Source: Onchidella celtica
Taxonomy: Eukaryota; Mollusca; Gastropoda; Systellommatophora; Onchidiidae
DNA length: 64,000 nucleotides
Direction: 5' to 3'
Assembly: GCA_963931925.1 (NCBI GenBank)
Contig: OZ007583.1
Span: forward strand, 18,971,548 to 19,035,547
Part shown: in pieces, positions 12,506 to 35,817 of the stretch
How the letters are laid out: every line of letters starts with the position of its first letter
Position numbering within the stretch: position 1 is the first letter of the stretch
Notes under the pieces: model-generated
What the model was told of the DNA's origin: nothing
The model's input: only the letters and a program-made list of their open reading frames with translations
Database searches by the model: none
Made by a program: the position numbers and the translations under genes

Positions 12506-15500
12506 ATGCCTAGGAAAAGGAAAGGGTCTGGATTAGGGAGATTGACGCCACAGGGCCAACGTTTCAAGCGGCAACAATTGTTGCATGTGGGTGGATCTGC
12601 TACCACCAATGAAGATTCGGCAACTGAAGAAGATGGAATTGCCATGCAGTCTCTTCAAGCTATTCAGACAGTGCCTCAAGTGCCTGATGAGCTTGCTCAA
12701 GAACGCCGTCCACAGGAAACGCCAGTCCCTGCCCCAGCTCCACACCCGCATGAAAGGCCACCCCCTGCCCTAGCTACACACCCACAGGAAAGGCCAGTCC
12801 CTGCTCTAGATCCAGGAATTCCAATGGCTCTTAACTATGCACCACATGCATTTGTTCAAAGGCATAACAATGCCATTGGAGGGATGACAAAGATATGTCC
12901 ATTGTCATGCATCAAAATTTAAATTGGAAACTCCTGGAATGTGCTGTGGAAACGGTAAGGTAACTCTGACTCCTTATCCACCTCAAACTGAATATTTGCA
13001 CACCCTCTTTCACCAGGAAACCCCTGACGCAGTGCACTTTTTATCAAATATCCGGAAATACAACTGTGCTTTCCAGCTGACATCCTTCGGATGCAGTGAA
13101 ATTAATGTTCCAGGTTGGAATCCCCAATTCCGCATCCAGGGCCAAGCCTGTCATCGCATCGGTGACTTCTGCCAAATACAAATACTGACGCCAGTGTTGA
13201 CGCAAAATTTCTTCAGATCTATTTCATCGATGGAGAAATGTCTGAGGTAACTGCCAGAATGGGTGTTGTTGATGGTCTTCGACAAAACATTGTGAGGGCA
13301 ATTCAAGAGGAGCTTCATGCACACAATATTTATGTTCGTGAACTGAAAGCAGTGCATGAATTTGCATTACACAACAATTTGGAAAATTACCGCATCAGTA
13401 TTTCGAATCACAACCGTCCACCTGGAGAGCATGAAAGACACTATAATGCCCCCGAGACGAGTGAGGTAGGTCTGCTTATGCCCAATGATCCTGTAGGTGA
13501 GAGAGACATCGTCTTGAGGACGCGTGATGATACCCTACAACGCATCAATGAATTTCACCCTGCGTATGATACCATGCAATATCCCATACTGTTTCCAAGA
13601 GGTACACATGGATGGAATTTGCAGATGAAATTCACAAACAATAACAAACTCACCATGCTGAAATTTTACAGCTTTCACTTTATGACACGACCAGGGAATT
13701 ACATTTTGCTCAGCAGAAGGCTACTGCAGCAATTTTTAGTTGATGTCTATGCCAAAATTGAAAGTGAACGCCTTTTTTACATTCGGCGCGAACAGGGCAG
13801 ACTGAGGGCAGACAGTTATGGTGCTCTGAGAGATACCTTCACCTCTGGAGATGGTGACCCTCGGAATGTTGGTCAACGTGTAATATTACCTTCGAGTTTC
13901 ACTGGGGGACCCCGCTACATGTTTGAGCGACAGCAAGATGCAATGACATATGTCAGACAATATGGAAAGCCAGATCTGTTTATTACCATGACGACAAATC
14001 CCAAATGGAAGGAAATTCAGGACAACCCCTGTGAAGGACAACAAGCACATGATCGACCTGACCTGACTGTGCGCGTCTTCAGGCTAAAGCTACAGCATCT
14101 CATGGAAATTTTAAAAAATGGTGACTTCGGTACACTGCAAGCTTGGCTGTGCTCCATTGAGTTCCAGAAGCGTTGTCTGCCCCATGCACATATTCTATTG
14201 TGGCTGACCAAGGACAGCAAGATAACACCGGAGCATTTTGATAAAGCAGTTTTTGCAGAAATTCCTGACAAGAATCAAGATCCTGAGCTGTACAATATTG
14301 TTACATCAAACATGATCCATGGGCCATGTGGTCAACAGAATGTAACAGCACCATGCATAAAAAATGGCACATGCTCTAAAGGATTCCCAAAACCATTTCT
14401 CCACCACACTGAAACTGGCACTGATTCTTATCCCAAGTATCGGCGGAGACATCCAAGTGATGGAGGCCATACCGCTGTCCTGCAATGCACACGAGAAGGA
14501 AGAAGAACAGAAACAGTGGTAGATAACAGATGGGTTGTCCCTTATAACCCTTGCCTTTTCCGTCAAATGAATTGCCATTTGAATGTTGAACTCTGTAGCT
14601 CTGTCAAGAGCATAAAATATGTTTTGAAATATGTCCATAAAGGTTCTGACCAGGCAACATTCCAGGTAACAGACCAAGGAGAAAGGGATGAAGTCAGTGA
14701 TTTTATCAATGCCAGGTATATTGGCAGTACCGAGGCAGCATGGAGAATTTTCCAGATGCCAATGCACGAACGTTACCCGCCAGTTATTCAGTTAGCCGTT
14801 CACTTGGAAAATGGCCAACGGGTATACTTTACTGAGGATACTGCACAAGAGAGGGCTACAGCTGATCCACCAGCATCAACACTCACAGCCTTTTTTCAGC
14901 TCTGTCAGATAGACCCCTTTGCTGCTACTTTGCTTTATATAGATGTGCCACGTTTTTACACATGGACCAACAAAACGTGGAGTCGCAGGAAACGTGGAAA
15001 GCAAATAGATGGTGAGGATATTTTTGAAGCCGCAGCAATCGGTAGCATGTATACAGTTAGCCCCCGTCAAGGAGAGTGTTTCCTTTTGCGACTGCTGCTT
15101 CATCACGTGACCGGTCCAAGGAGCTACAATGACTTAAAAATTGTGGACCAGAATGTGTACCCTACCTACAGAGATGCATGTTTGCAGAGAGGGCTTTTAC
15201 TAGATGACAATGTCCACCACTTAACTTTGGAAGAAGCATCAGTCAGTATGTTGCCCAAACAGATGCGTAGTCTGTTTGCGGTAATTTTGGTGCACTGCAA
15301 CCCAAGCAACCCTATGGATTTATGGTCAAGGCATACTGAAACCATGTCAGAAGATTTTGCTCACAGTCTTGGTGCAGACCGCATGATGAAATTGTTCTTC
15401 AAGCTGCTTTGGCAGAGATAGAAGATATGGTGTTGGACATGGGATGACTTCAGCTCACACATTATGGCCTTCATCACCATGAAAGAGATGCTGTGCAGAG

Positions 15501-16950
15501 AGCTGGAGCGGACTACAGGCGGGAAATGACATATGACATCGTGAAGGAGAAGGAAGTCTCTGCGAGAAATATCCAGTTACTTAATACAGAGCAACGTATT
15601 GTCCATGATGAGTTTGTTACAGCTGCACTTAATTCTGAGAAAGGGTTGTTTTTCCTGGATGCGCCTGGGGGATGTGGTAAAACATTTCTTATCCACACCA
15701 TTCTTGCATCTATAAGATCACAACGAAGAATTGCTATTGCCACAGCCAGCAGTGGTCTTGCAGCTACCCTCATTCCTGGAGGCCGCACTATTCACAGCAC
15801 TTTCAAGGTACCCCTTAACTTGACGCAGTGTGATGTTCCAATGTGTTCGATCAAGAAAGGAACTTCCCTCGCTAAACTCATCAAGGACTGTTGTGCCATC
15901 ATTGTAGATGAAGCGCCCATGAGTAACAAGTTGATTTTTGAAGCCCTTGACAGATCACTTCGTGACATCACAGGAAGGGAAGAAATAATGGGTGGAATTA
16001 CTACTTTACTATGTGGAGACTTCAGGCAAATATTACCTGTAGTGCATGGTGGCACAAGGGCCAACATTGTGAACTCATGCTTAAAGATGTCCAATCTATG
16101 GCAGTATGTCAAGATTCGAAAACTTCAAACAAACATGAGAGTTCATCTTGGTGGTGAAGCAGAAGCTGGTCAATTTGCTGAATTCTTGCTTGGTCTTGGC
16201 AGTGGTACATATCCATTGTGCAAGGACCCAGACAGCATATCTCTGAATTCATTTGGAACCACAGTATTAACTACAAATGACCTAATTACTTCTGTATATC
16301 CAGATTTTTTGCAGAACCATACTAGCTCATCATGGCTGGCAGAACGGGCCATATTGGCACCACTAAATGACACTGTAGCCACCATCAATGCCAGACTTAC
16401 TCAAATGATGCCTGGGCTGTGCAAAGTTTACACCTCCTTTGATAGCACTGTTACGGAAGAGGAGGCAGTGCATTATCCCACAGAGTTTCTTAATTCAGTA
16501 GAGGTCGCTGGGCTTCCGTCTCACAAACTTACCATTAAAGTTGGGATGCCAGTTATGATTATGCGGTCTCTCAACCCACCACGTCTAATGAATGGCACAA
16601 GGTGCACTGTCTGCAAATCTACCCCCAATGCTTTAATAGTGCAGATATCATCAGGACCGTATAAGGGGGAAACACATGCCATTCCACGGATAATTTTGCA
16701 GCCTTCTGACAGTGCATTGCCCTTCACTTTTCAACGGCGTCAATTTCCCGTTCAGCCATGTTTTGCCATAACTATAAACAAGGCTCAGGGCCAGACTTTA
16801 AAAACCATAGGCTTGGATTTAACATCTCCAGTATTCACACATGGAATGCTATATGTGGCACTGTCCAGGACAGGAACAAATAAATCTGTCTTTGTGTTGG
16901 CTGCGGAATATCAGACTCGCAACGTCGTCTATCCAGAAGTTCAACAGTGA
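12506..16950 (+). pseudogene. Helitron Rep-helicase (RepHel), frame-disrupted
   Basis: This protein nicks DNA and drives rolling-circle transposition. The start at 12506 opens with basic MPRKRKGSG and a Pro-rich linker. The Rep region (open frame 13238-15421) has the HUH motif in LPHAHILLWL near 14175 and the two-tyrosine motif KYVLKYVHKG near 14617. The Pif1-like helicase (open frame 15493-16950) has Walker A GGCGKT near 15669, Walker B IIVDEAP near 15900, CGDFRQILPV near 16015, and C-terminal INKAQGQTL and YVALSR. Total length would be about 1480 codons. At least three frame changes (near 12.92, 13.24 and 15.45 kb) mean it is not translatable as one protein, though the Rep and helicase blocks are each long and well preserved. 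Confidence 0.9.
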
Positions 16951-17049
16951 AGGTATGTCACAATAGTTAACCCATTGTCATCATCTGTCACTGTCACACT
17001 GCCTTTTCTTTCTTTCCTATTCCGTTCGTAGAACGGGTAATCAGGCTTG

Positions 17050-19779
17050 TAATTATATAAAGTAATTTTTTTTAAAAAGTCATTTCGAACTTAGTAAAAA
17101 CCTAATTACTCTGTGCGCCTGTGTGTGTGCATGCGTGTGTGAATTTTGTACACAATAACCTTTCCCTGTATCTCCAAACCCTTTAAAATAATTATGAGTT
17201 ACAGGGTATGGTACATGGCTGCCCTTCTTCAGTCTCGTTATTTGTAAACATGATACAATCATGCACTATTATTACAAAATAATGATTTTTACATCGGCGC
17301 TACGTTTGTCGACTTTCACTTTTTTTCTTCATTTTCAAGCGACAACAATTGGTACATGTTATAACCATGCTATTAAACGTTTACTAAACGTTTAGTATTA
17401 AACGCTATTAAACTAAACGTTTAGTGAGGTTCAAACGCCAACAATTGGCCGTGGCCAGTGGTGCATAACCTGGCAAACGATTTTAGCCAGGTTCAAGCGC
17501 CGACATTCCGCCAGCTGTACGTCAACGAGGTTATAACACGGAATTACAACATCGCTTTTCTCCACTACTAAGCAGAATTTTTTTCGTTTTTTCAAGTGCA
17601 TCTGATGCGTCTCGTGCTATCGATTCCATTTTTAAAAAAAAGTGAATTTGCCCAAAAAATGGACTTAACGAGGTTCCAACAGCCAACCGACGAACGACAC
17701 CTAGCCTTCCTTTGTTTAGAGGTACAACTGAAATAATTCAGTTTGGTCATCGGTAAAGGGTGACTTACGCCAGGGGACAGAACTCTAGACTTAAGTGTGT
17801 AATTTTCATTTTACCGTTCATGGAATTGTATGTCATGTATTTTAAACATTTCATCAACACATTTTGAGGAATTGAATTTTTGGGTCTAAATTTACCCATT
17901 TGGGGGTTGCTCACTGTTAAAGGGCCTTAACTCACTATCTACTAATAGAAATAAGATGAAACTTGGTATGTGTACTCAAAAATGAATGCTTTATGAGATG
18001 ACCCAAAAATCAAAAATTGACAATTTTGACCTATTTCTTTAGAGCCGACCTCATTATATAATAATAATTTAATGATGCAGATTTGTTGCAGCGCTACTGA
18101 GAAAAAATAATCAAGAGTTTTCCCACACTAATTGAAGCTGTAAATTCAAAATAAGTGACCTCAATGAAGGCCCTCGGCGATAGCAGAATAGTGAACAAAA
18201 TGTAATATTTTCCCGATTTTGCTTTTCTAAAATACGCCATTGTTCATGACTTCCGCGCATTCGCCGCCAGGCGGCGGCGTGAATCTTTGCACGCTAAACG
18301 CACCAACTGTCTCATCTTACTGTATCTAGTATCTTTGAGGTTATTCACCATTCTTTTTCCTTGTCTATGCAGAAGCTTGCAGCCTTTTTGATAAAAGTTG
18401 TCGGCAAGTCCAGAATTCAATGAAAATGTGGAAAAAAAGAGAAAGAAATAATACTGACATATAAACTTTACTATAATCTGATTATTATACATTTTTTTAA
18501 AAATGTCATTGCTTCACATGCACTGTTTGTCAAAATCTGTGACAAGTTTTTTCATGAATGACTCCTGATTTCGTGATTGTCTTTCTTCGTATTTAAAACA
18601 CTTTCTTGAGTTGAATTTTGAACTGACTGTTAGAGGACTCTTTCAAGTAAATGAATACGTGAACCACGCGGTATTCTGCCCCCTTCATTTGACACCCATT
18701 TCATCAATATGTGGCAATATTGTACGAAGGTATTGTAGGCTTAAAGTTTGGGACTCCCAGTTTGTCTGACAATCAAAGTTGTGAGAAAATCGCTAATCAA
18801 GATTAACATTGTTTCTGTACAGCAACGGGTCCGATCTGTCTAACTCTTTTGCCCTATCTAGCGTGTACACTACTAAGCCTGTAGAAGCAGAGTTTATGTT
18901 CATGTCATGCACATTAACAGGAGATAATGACATTGGTGGAAGGACTAGAAAATGCTGTCCGTTTTCTCAAGATCTCTAATTTATTCAAATTATCATTATT
19001 AAAGAAAACAGAAGTACTTCCGCACTGGAATGTAAGTTTTTATCATTTTGCTTCAGTAGAGCTGACTATGTTTATCCATTTTTGGAAATCGATTAAGTTT
19101 GAGTATACTTGCAGTCTTCTGTCTGATCTGTACACTCATATACTGAGTTATGGCCCTTTGACGTAGGTAAACCCAATATCTCGGCCAAATTCAGACCAAA
19201 AACTTATTTATCCAAAACCTGCTGGCCAAAAGTTCAAATACATAATTTTTTTTACTTACTGTTATTCAGTGTGGTATCAGGAAGTAAATGTAACTGCATA
19301 CAAAATGCGTAACTACAGAGAGTGAGCTGTTTTATACAGTCATGCTAGCTGTCTCCTCTTTTTCTCATACTTATGTCCTAATGATTACCCATTTCTTCTG
19401 ATATGCTTTTTAATCACCACGGAAAATCACCATCATCCACCATTACCATAACCATCACTCTCAGTATCAAGAAAATCCTAATTTTCAATATCATTCCCCT
19501 TCCTTGTCATGAATCAACAGCAAGTATAGGCCTAACTTTAGAGAGGATTGCTGCCGTTGTTGATATTTACACCTGTTTGTGTTAATCTTTAGCGCCATCA
19601 ATCCAGTCCTTTACTTGTCAATTCTTCTATTATTGATTAACAACAACAAAACACACTAAAAAGCAATAAAAAAGAAAATATCTAATAAGTGAATATTACA
19701 GAAAATGAAAGACACTGTTGCTTATTATCATGAATTTTTATTTTTAAGCATCCATTATAGTAAAAAAAAGTACACCTCT
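17050..19779. other. Non-coding stretch with degenerate repeats
   Basis: No gene is supported here. 17371-17426 holds clustered AAACGTTTAGT copies. 17335-17500 has three degenerate copies of TTCAAGCGnCAACAATTG, a sequence also found at the Helitron gene start. 18262-18279 is a short CGCCGCC/GGCGGCG palindrome. Segments at about 17870-18010 and 19080-19190 look like diverged inverted copies sharing GAGTTAnGGCCCTTT. The rest is AT-rich and featureless. Confidence 0.45.
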
Positions 19780-19791
19780 ATTATCTAACTT

Positions 19792-20802
19792 GTGTTGTTG
19801 GATGATCCAACAACTGTATGAAGATGCCACCTGTCAAGTCATCCACGAAGGCAAGCTGACGTAGCCCTTCTCTGTACAAACCGGCGTCCGACAAGGTTGC
19901 TTACTCTCGCCTACAATCTCCATCGTGGTGATTGACTGGGTTATGAGACAGTCCATAGCAGGCAGGAGGACTGGTATCCAATGGATTTTTATGAAGCAGC
20001 TGAAGGACCTGGACTTCGCAGATGACATCAGCCTTCTCTCCCACAAGCAGCAAGATACACAAGAAAAGCCATGCCGCGTTGCAGAAGAAGCTGAAAAGCT
20101 GAGCTCCAAATCAACATTGGGAAGACAGAGGTCATGAGAGTGAACAACAAACAACAAGATCCAGTTCGACTCCACCAAGAACACATCAAGGAAGTCGACA
20201 AGTTTGTTTACCTGGGCAGCGTAGTCAGTAACGATGGGGGCGCAGACGAAGACCTCAAGTGCCGAATCAACAAAGCAAGATACGCCTTCAACACCCTGCG
20301 ACCAATCTGGAGATCAACAGCCCTCTCAGCCCACAACAAGATCCAGATATTCAACACCAATGTGAAGTCTCTCCTACTATATGGTTCCGAAACATGGCGA
20401 GTTACAAAAAGCAACACCAAAAAGCTACAGACATTCACTAATCGATGTCTCAGAAACATCCTCCACATCGGGTGGCCAGAAGTCATCTCCAACGAAGAAC
20501 TGTGGGACAAGATGAGACAAGCTCCAATTGAAACAGGTAAAGAAACGGAAATGGGGGTGGATTGGCCACGCGTTACGAAAGCCTGAATCCAACATCACCA
20601 GGCAGGCTCTGGTCTGGAACCTGTAAGGAAAGCGCAAAGTGGGTCGACCAAAACAGACTTGGTGCAGGGGTATCGATGCTGAGGTGAAGACAGCCAGAAT
20701 GACGTGGACCGAGCTAAGGAGGACCTGCCAGAACCGCGTGCGTTGGAGGAGTGTTGTTGCGGCCCTATGTTCCTCGAGGAATCAAGAGGCTTAAAGAAGA
20801 AG
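19792..20802 (+). mobile_element. 5'-truncated LINE with RT C-terminal remnant
   Basis: The 1011-bp insertion is flanked by a perfect 12-bp duplication ATTATCTAACTT (19780-19791 and 20803-20814) and ends in a GAAGAAG tail. It encodes the 3' part of a non-LTR reverse transcriptase. A degraded FADD-like segment (DFADDISLLSH) lies near 20010. An open stretch 20134-20586 has FVYLGSVVSNDGG, LLLYGSETW and RCLRNILHIGW, then in another frame come GWIGHALRKP and GKRKVGRP. Several stops and at least two frame changes are present. The fragment near 60.5 kb shares the same C-terminal motif set. The clade is unassigned; RTE-like is possible. Confidence 0.88.
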
Positions 20803-20814
20803 ATTATCTAACTT

Positions 20815-21743
20815 AGGAAGTTATTGCAAGGAATGAAATTAATAAAAACTTTACTAATGGAATTTGTGAAACGAATAAGCGGTAAATAATAAATAGAAAA
20901 AACATCTTTTATCCACGTAATCTCCAAAACAGTTTACAAAACAAGCACTAGATTTCAACACTATGTCATTTTCTCAGCAGAAAATGGCAGTTCAGGACTA
21001 TAAAACAAAGAAACACAAATTAACACAAAACACTCAATTCCCAATTCTGCTTTTCTCTGAAAATCTATAGATATAAAGATTATGTTAAATAATTTCACTA
21101 AAAGACAATTTGTCATTGTTTGCAAAAGGTGTAAACGTGAAGCTTGTAATGTGGCTAATTAATAATATAGTTACCGATAATAAGTTGGTTAATGCAGTGC
21201 AAGACAAGAATAAAAATCACATGCCCAGGTGTCCAACTGAATACTTGATTTGTATTGAAAACTGTGGTTACTGTTTTTTCGGGGGGGGGGGGGTGGATTA
21301 CAATCTGTTACGAAATTACCCTCAATAGTCTTTTCCGTCATCCCCTTTTCAATTGTTTCGTTCCCTCTAGTTTCATGAATGAAGAGATGTTAAAGTGTAA
21401 TAAAACGTATACAATGACGGTCTGTTGGCCTTTGGCTACTCTCATGAAGTCACCTCTAGCAAAACTTTCCAAAGCAGTTACATCGTGTTACAGTACAGAC
21501 AGCATATCTCAAAGTTCTAAAAACATAATTGTTCCTTATGCTAAGCTCTACACTGCTATGATTTTTTTCTGAAGTCCCGTTATTAGATCTGTCTCTGAAA
21601 TTTACTTTTGAAATGAAATCCTTGGTCGTTTTATGGCATGGATAACATATCTTCAAGGCTTTATAAATTATACAATTTGCTCAAAGCTTTCATTTAATGT
21701 ACTCATTCTGAAATCACATGATTTGAAATAAACTCTGCAGAAA
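20815..21743. other. 3' flank of the claudin-like gene
   Basis: AT-rich non-coding sequence. It holds a run of 13 G (21281-21293). A minus-strand ATTAAA at about 21694-21699, just past the claudin-like stop codon, could serve as the polyadenylation signal. Nothing else is supported. Confidence 0.35.
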
Positions 21744-31698
<9,955 letters not shown>

Positions 31699-31857
31699 GG
31701 TGGATCCTGGAAAGATGAACATTAGTAATAGTAGGTAATATTTAACTTGCAAAGCGGTTACATACACCAAATATGATGTGCTCTAAAGCGCTGAACTAAA
31801 ATTCATTAGAAACAAGATTAACATAAGACCAATTCATCATGCTCCCACTCATACACA

Positions 31858-32095
31858 TTAACATACGCTTGGTCTACTCTCATGATCAAACCTCTGAGAC
31901 CAGAAAAGGACGCCATTCAGTTTCAAAGAAAACAATTCAGCTTTTAGCCTATTTTTAAATGTGACGATGTTTTCACTTCTGATGTTGACGTTGATATTGT
32001 TCCACAATTTAGGCCCACCAATAGAAAAAGCCTTTTCACTAAGCGACAGTCTGACTGTGGGTGTCTCAAGAAGTTTCTTTTTAGCATTTGGTTTG
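31858..32095 (-). pseudogene. LINE (CR1/L2/Jockey-type) reverse transcriptase C-terminus
   Basis: The minus-strand frame reads LSEKAFSIGGPKLWNNINVN, then IRSENIVTFKNRLKAELFSL, and ends at TAA (31858-31860). The pattern FS--GP-LWN---- IR----- FK--LK--LF is the conserved end of many CR1/L2/Jockey-type LINE proteins. Only this tail is present, so it is a 5'-truncated copy lying just upstream of the claudin-like gene. No target duplication was found. Confidence 0.7.
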
Positions 32096-32099
32096 CAAA

Positions 32100-35000
32100 T
32101 TGTTCACTTTATTGTCTCTTATATTTAGTTTTGCAAAATTATAGTTAGCAAAACATGAAAATGCCTTTTTTAAAATCTCTGCAGCAGATCAAAACAGATA
32201 ACTTTGCTTTTCTCGAAACTTCTTTCGACGAAGATCTAGAAGCCCTTTTCTTGCAAACTTTAGATACATGTATTGTGTGGAAGATCGATATCACAGAAAA
32301 TATCCATTTATCCAAATTTCCAATATGTTGTTCATGTTTTTTCTAATTTTAACCAATAAGGATAATAATGCACAACAATGTTAAATAAAATAGTACAAAA
32401 TTCCAGTAATATTTTACCAAAAAAAAAATGAAATTTTATTCGTAATCAAGGTAAAGATTCTGGATCTTTCCATGGACTAGACCCACATCTCCTTTTCTGC
32501 TGCTTGCAACCCAATACAAATGGTTGGAGATGATGCATGTCCACAGTTTCACCAAACAGATGTTGGATGAACTACGAGTGGCTAATGTGGTTACTGCGTG
32601 GGTTCAATAGTAACTCCCTTAAGGATACACAGGATTAACAAACACAGGGTTCTGCTGGCAATCTTATTTATTCAAAAAGCCTAACAAAGGTATCACTACC
32701 AAACCAAAAAGGCATAGGAGAACCCTACCAAGCAAAAAAAACCCAACCAGCCATAAGCCAAAGTCTCTCTGCTACTGGCGCAACTGGACTAGGCCATGTT
32801 TTGGGCGAGGCGCGCCACGGCAGGCCGCCGCCGATCTATTGTACTGCAAGGTCCACTTGTGCTTCCTATTGTTGCGGCGTCTTTGATGGAGTCTACTGAC
32901 CACTCGAACTGGCATCATCTTTATGAGCCAGCGCGGACGTCCGAGAGGGCTATTACGTAGTCCAGTGTTGGACAAGTGAAAGGCTCGGACATTGAGTCCA
33001 GCCGAACAACATAACCGGTTAGGGTCCTAACACAATCGAATTTACAGTACGGTTAAAAGGGTGCACACAAAAGTCAATTAGGTATCCCAGTAAACTGCAG
33101 AAATTACTCTAACGTCCCCTCCAGCAATAATTGAATAAATTTGACCCAGGTTGGATTTATCGGGGATAACATGCGTCCAACTCGTGGTTTACTTTAAATC
33201 CGAGATCCTCTTATTAATTATTTCAATAGGATATGTGCATCAAAGTACAACAAAATTGGTACCATTATAAAGTAGAAACTTGCTGCTAAAATTCTGACTA
33301 CTTATACCAGAAACCCGGTAATAGTTTTAATATAAATTTTCAAAGTGTCAGGACTAACAACATTTGCCAGATTTGTGTGGGATATTTTAGTCCATTAATA
33401 TGACGTATCTCCGTTGATAACAAACGTTATCATGAGTACCTATATTGTACCGATAGGGTATTGTCTACTCTCAAAAATGAATTCGGGTTCCCGTCTTTCT
33501 GTCAGTGGATAACAACGAATGAGCGAGTTGTAAGAAACTTAAAGCCATGATATAAGAGTTGGCAGCCCGGTGGTCAACATTTCCAACTGACCAATCAAAA
33601 TGCGCGCTTTTCACCGTGATGTGAATAACGGGTCCCGCGCTAGTATTACAAGGGAAATAATCCAATTAATGGTACTCGGCCAAGTGTCCATAAACTACTA
33701 TGAGTGGCCGTCCCTTACTCACGCACTAGCGTTACCATGAAAGCACATATTAAAAATAGAAAATCGTTCATCCTCTCACACAGAGTTCCTTTTTCTTGTT
33801 GTAGAGGACTTCTAGTGTATTCAGAACTCCTGTTTGATTTGAAAATTAGGAAAGTACATTAATATGTATTGGGCATATTCCTTACACAAGGTACACGTAA
33901 TAAGAGCGATACCGTATTCATTGTTTTGTCCTTATCAGTAGTAATAAGATGTATGCTACAAATAGCATCATGATATGTTTATATTTCAGCTTAGTTTATT
34001 CCCAGTGTGTGAAAACATTGTGTTGGCCTCTTGATGTATGCCATTTTATAATTTATAAAACCCAGCCTTTACTTATATTGTGTAGTAAATGTTATCGTGT
34101 TACTGGATCTCATGGCTTCTTCGTGAGCCATCCAAACTGTGCAGTGAGTGGTACTGTAGTGACTGCCTGCCAACATCATCAAAACATTTAAATTCAAGCC
34201 CTTGATGAATACCTGCTGATCTCTATACTCTTGGGCATTGTTCTTGATTTTAAAATTATCATTAACAATAATTTACCTTTGCAAACATGCCATCTGTCAA
34301 ACCAGTGCTTTATGTCTTCATGAACTTTTTGACACCGTTGTAGTCGTCTGTACATTAGTCTGAGACATCCTTAAATTTAGTTTACCACACCGCAGCCACA
34401 CCAACTCCATGGCACATGAGTTTCGCACTTCTGTGACCCTGAAAATACATGTATGTGAAAACATGAAAGATTAAAAATCAGCTCTAATAAGTGACATATA
34501 AAGAAATTATGAGACTTCAGGTCAATTATCTACAGTGTAGCTAGGATTTGACAACTTTAAACATCATATTACATCTTATGGATCACACATGGCTGAACAG
34601 TGTATTACATGTCAGTAGATTACACATACAGAATGAGCAGTGGATGGAACTGAAATTGCTCTTATCTGGTAAATTCAGTCAGTTTACAATCTATGAGAGC
34701 TAGGCAAATCTGTTGCTTTGAAAAATCAGGAGTGTGTTGTTATTAATATCAATCCAAGCTGTCTCTATCATTGTTGTAGGAAATGAACAACGACAACAAA
34801 CAAACAAAAACAAACAAATAAACCTGAAATAGTTTCAAACAATAATGTTGCAAGATTTACAAGAAAATACAATATGTATTTGCCCAGACTGATCTACATC
34901 TCTGGTAGCAATAACATCAGCTTTTATTGTCTAGATCTCTGTGTTATTTTCATGCCTAGTTTTTCTAATTGTAGTAATCGTTGTTTATATTACAACATCT

Positions 35001-35817
35001 AGGCCATAAATTTAAGTGTCCATATTACCAACACATCAGGGCTGATACATGTACTAGTGTACATAACAAAAAAAGTTGATTTAATAGAGTAAGGTATCGC
35101 AAGAATGGGAAAGAAAAACAATTGCAGAATTCTGAAACTAAATTGGACTCAGCCATGACCAACCATGACCGATTCCTGTCATGTGGCAGTGTGACGAGCA
35201 TTCATATTTTCCAGGCCTACTTAGGCTGTCTAGATAAGTATGTACTGTATGATTTCTAGTGGCTGAAAGAATGAAAATATTATTTCCCCAAAATTTTCTT
35301 TCAGGCCAGGGAACTAACATTTAAAGGCACAACATGTCAGGGAATAACAGACTTTGGGTACTTTTCAAATGTCGTAGATACCAAAGACAAAAAACAAAAC
35401 AAAAATGAGGGCTGCGACTAATTGATCTAGTCTAGTAGATCTATGAGGCCCGTCATGTCCCTTCTGGGAGGGGCTAAGATCTACAGCTTAATTTTAAAAC
35501 TTTTATACCTCTTTACAAAAATGTGTCCATATATTTTATACAATTTTGAAAATTTCACCAATGTGATACAGTTATGAAACTATTTAATTGCATTGTGAAA
35601 TTTCAAAAAGGTATAGACTACCTAAAATAAATCATAGAGAGAGAAGAATGACTGTTGTCGTGCCGATGCGCTGTAAAACCCAAAATCAAATTACTATTAC
35701 TAGTATATCTATCACTCCGAATGTTAAAATGTTTCTGATATTTTTCACCAAAAGTAGAAGTGAGTTCCTCAGTCCTAATTCCATATTAAACAACGGATAA
35801 AAGTGCCTTGTGGACGC
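32100..35817. other. Non-coding stretch between claudin-like gene and element C
   Basis: No gene is supported. 32560-33130 is more GC-rich than its surroundings, and its minus strand has AATAAATAAG followed by a GT-rich tract, like a transcript 3' end or an LTR. No paired repeat or boundary was found. A CAAA-rich simple stretch lies at about 34790-34825. The last bases before element C include GACGC (35813-35817), its target duplication. Confidence 0.4.

Larger units (their letters stand above)
10408..17049 (+). mobile_element. Helitron (rolling-circle transposon), autonomous type, decayed
   Basis: The 5' end TCTATACTAATAAAAGAG follows an A (10407), a typical animal Helitron start. A Rep-helicase gene occupies 12506-16950. 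A candidate 3' end is a 15-nt stem-loop (17022-17036, CCGTTC-GTA-GAACGG) followed by nine bases, then CTTG (17046-17049) and a host T. CTTG deviates from the usual CTRR, so the right boundary is provisional. A solo LTR (11160-12368) is inserted inside. The segment 10922-11153 is partly repeated at 12371-12595, suggesting two Helitron 5' portions joined in tandem. No endonuclease or RPA domain is seen, which argues against a Helentron. Confidence 0.75.

Noticed and set aside
18262-18279. CGCCGCC/GGCGGCG palindrome
   Set aside because: Too short and isolated to assign a function; no neighbouring gene.
32560-33130. Possible solo LTR with AATAAATAAG and GT-rich downstream on the minus strand
   Set aside because: No partner copy, no TG...CA boundaries with a target duplication and no coding support were found.
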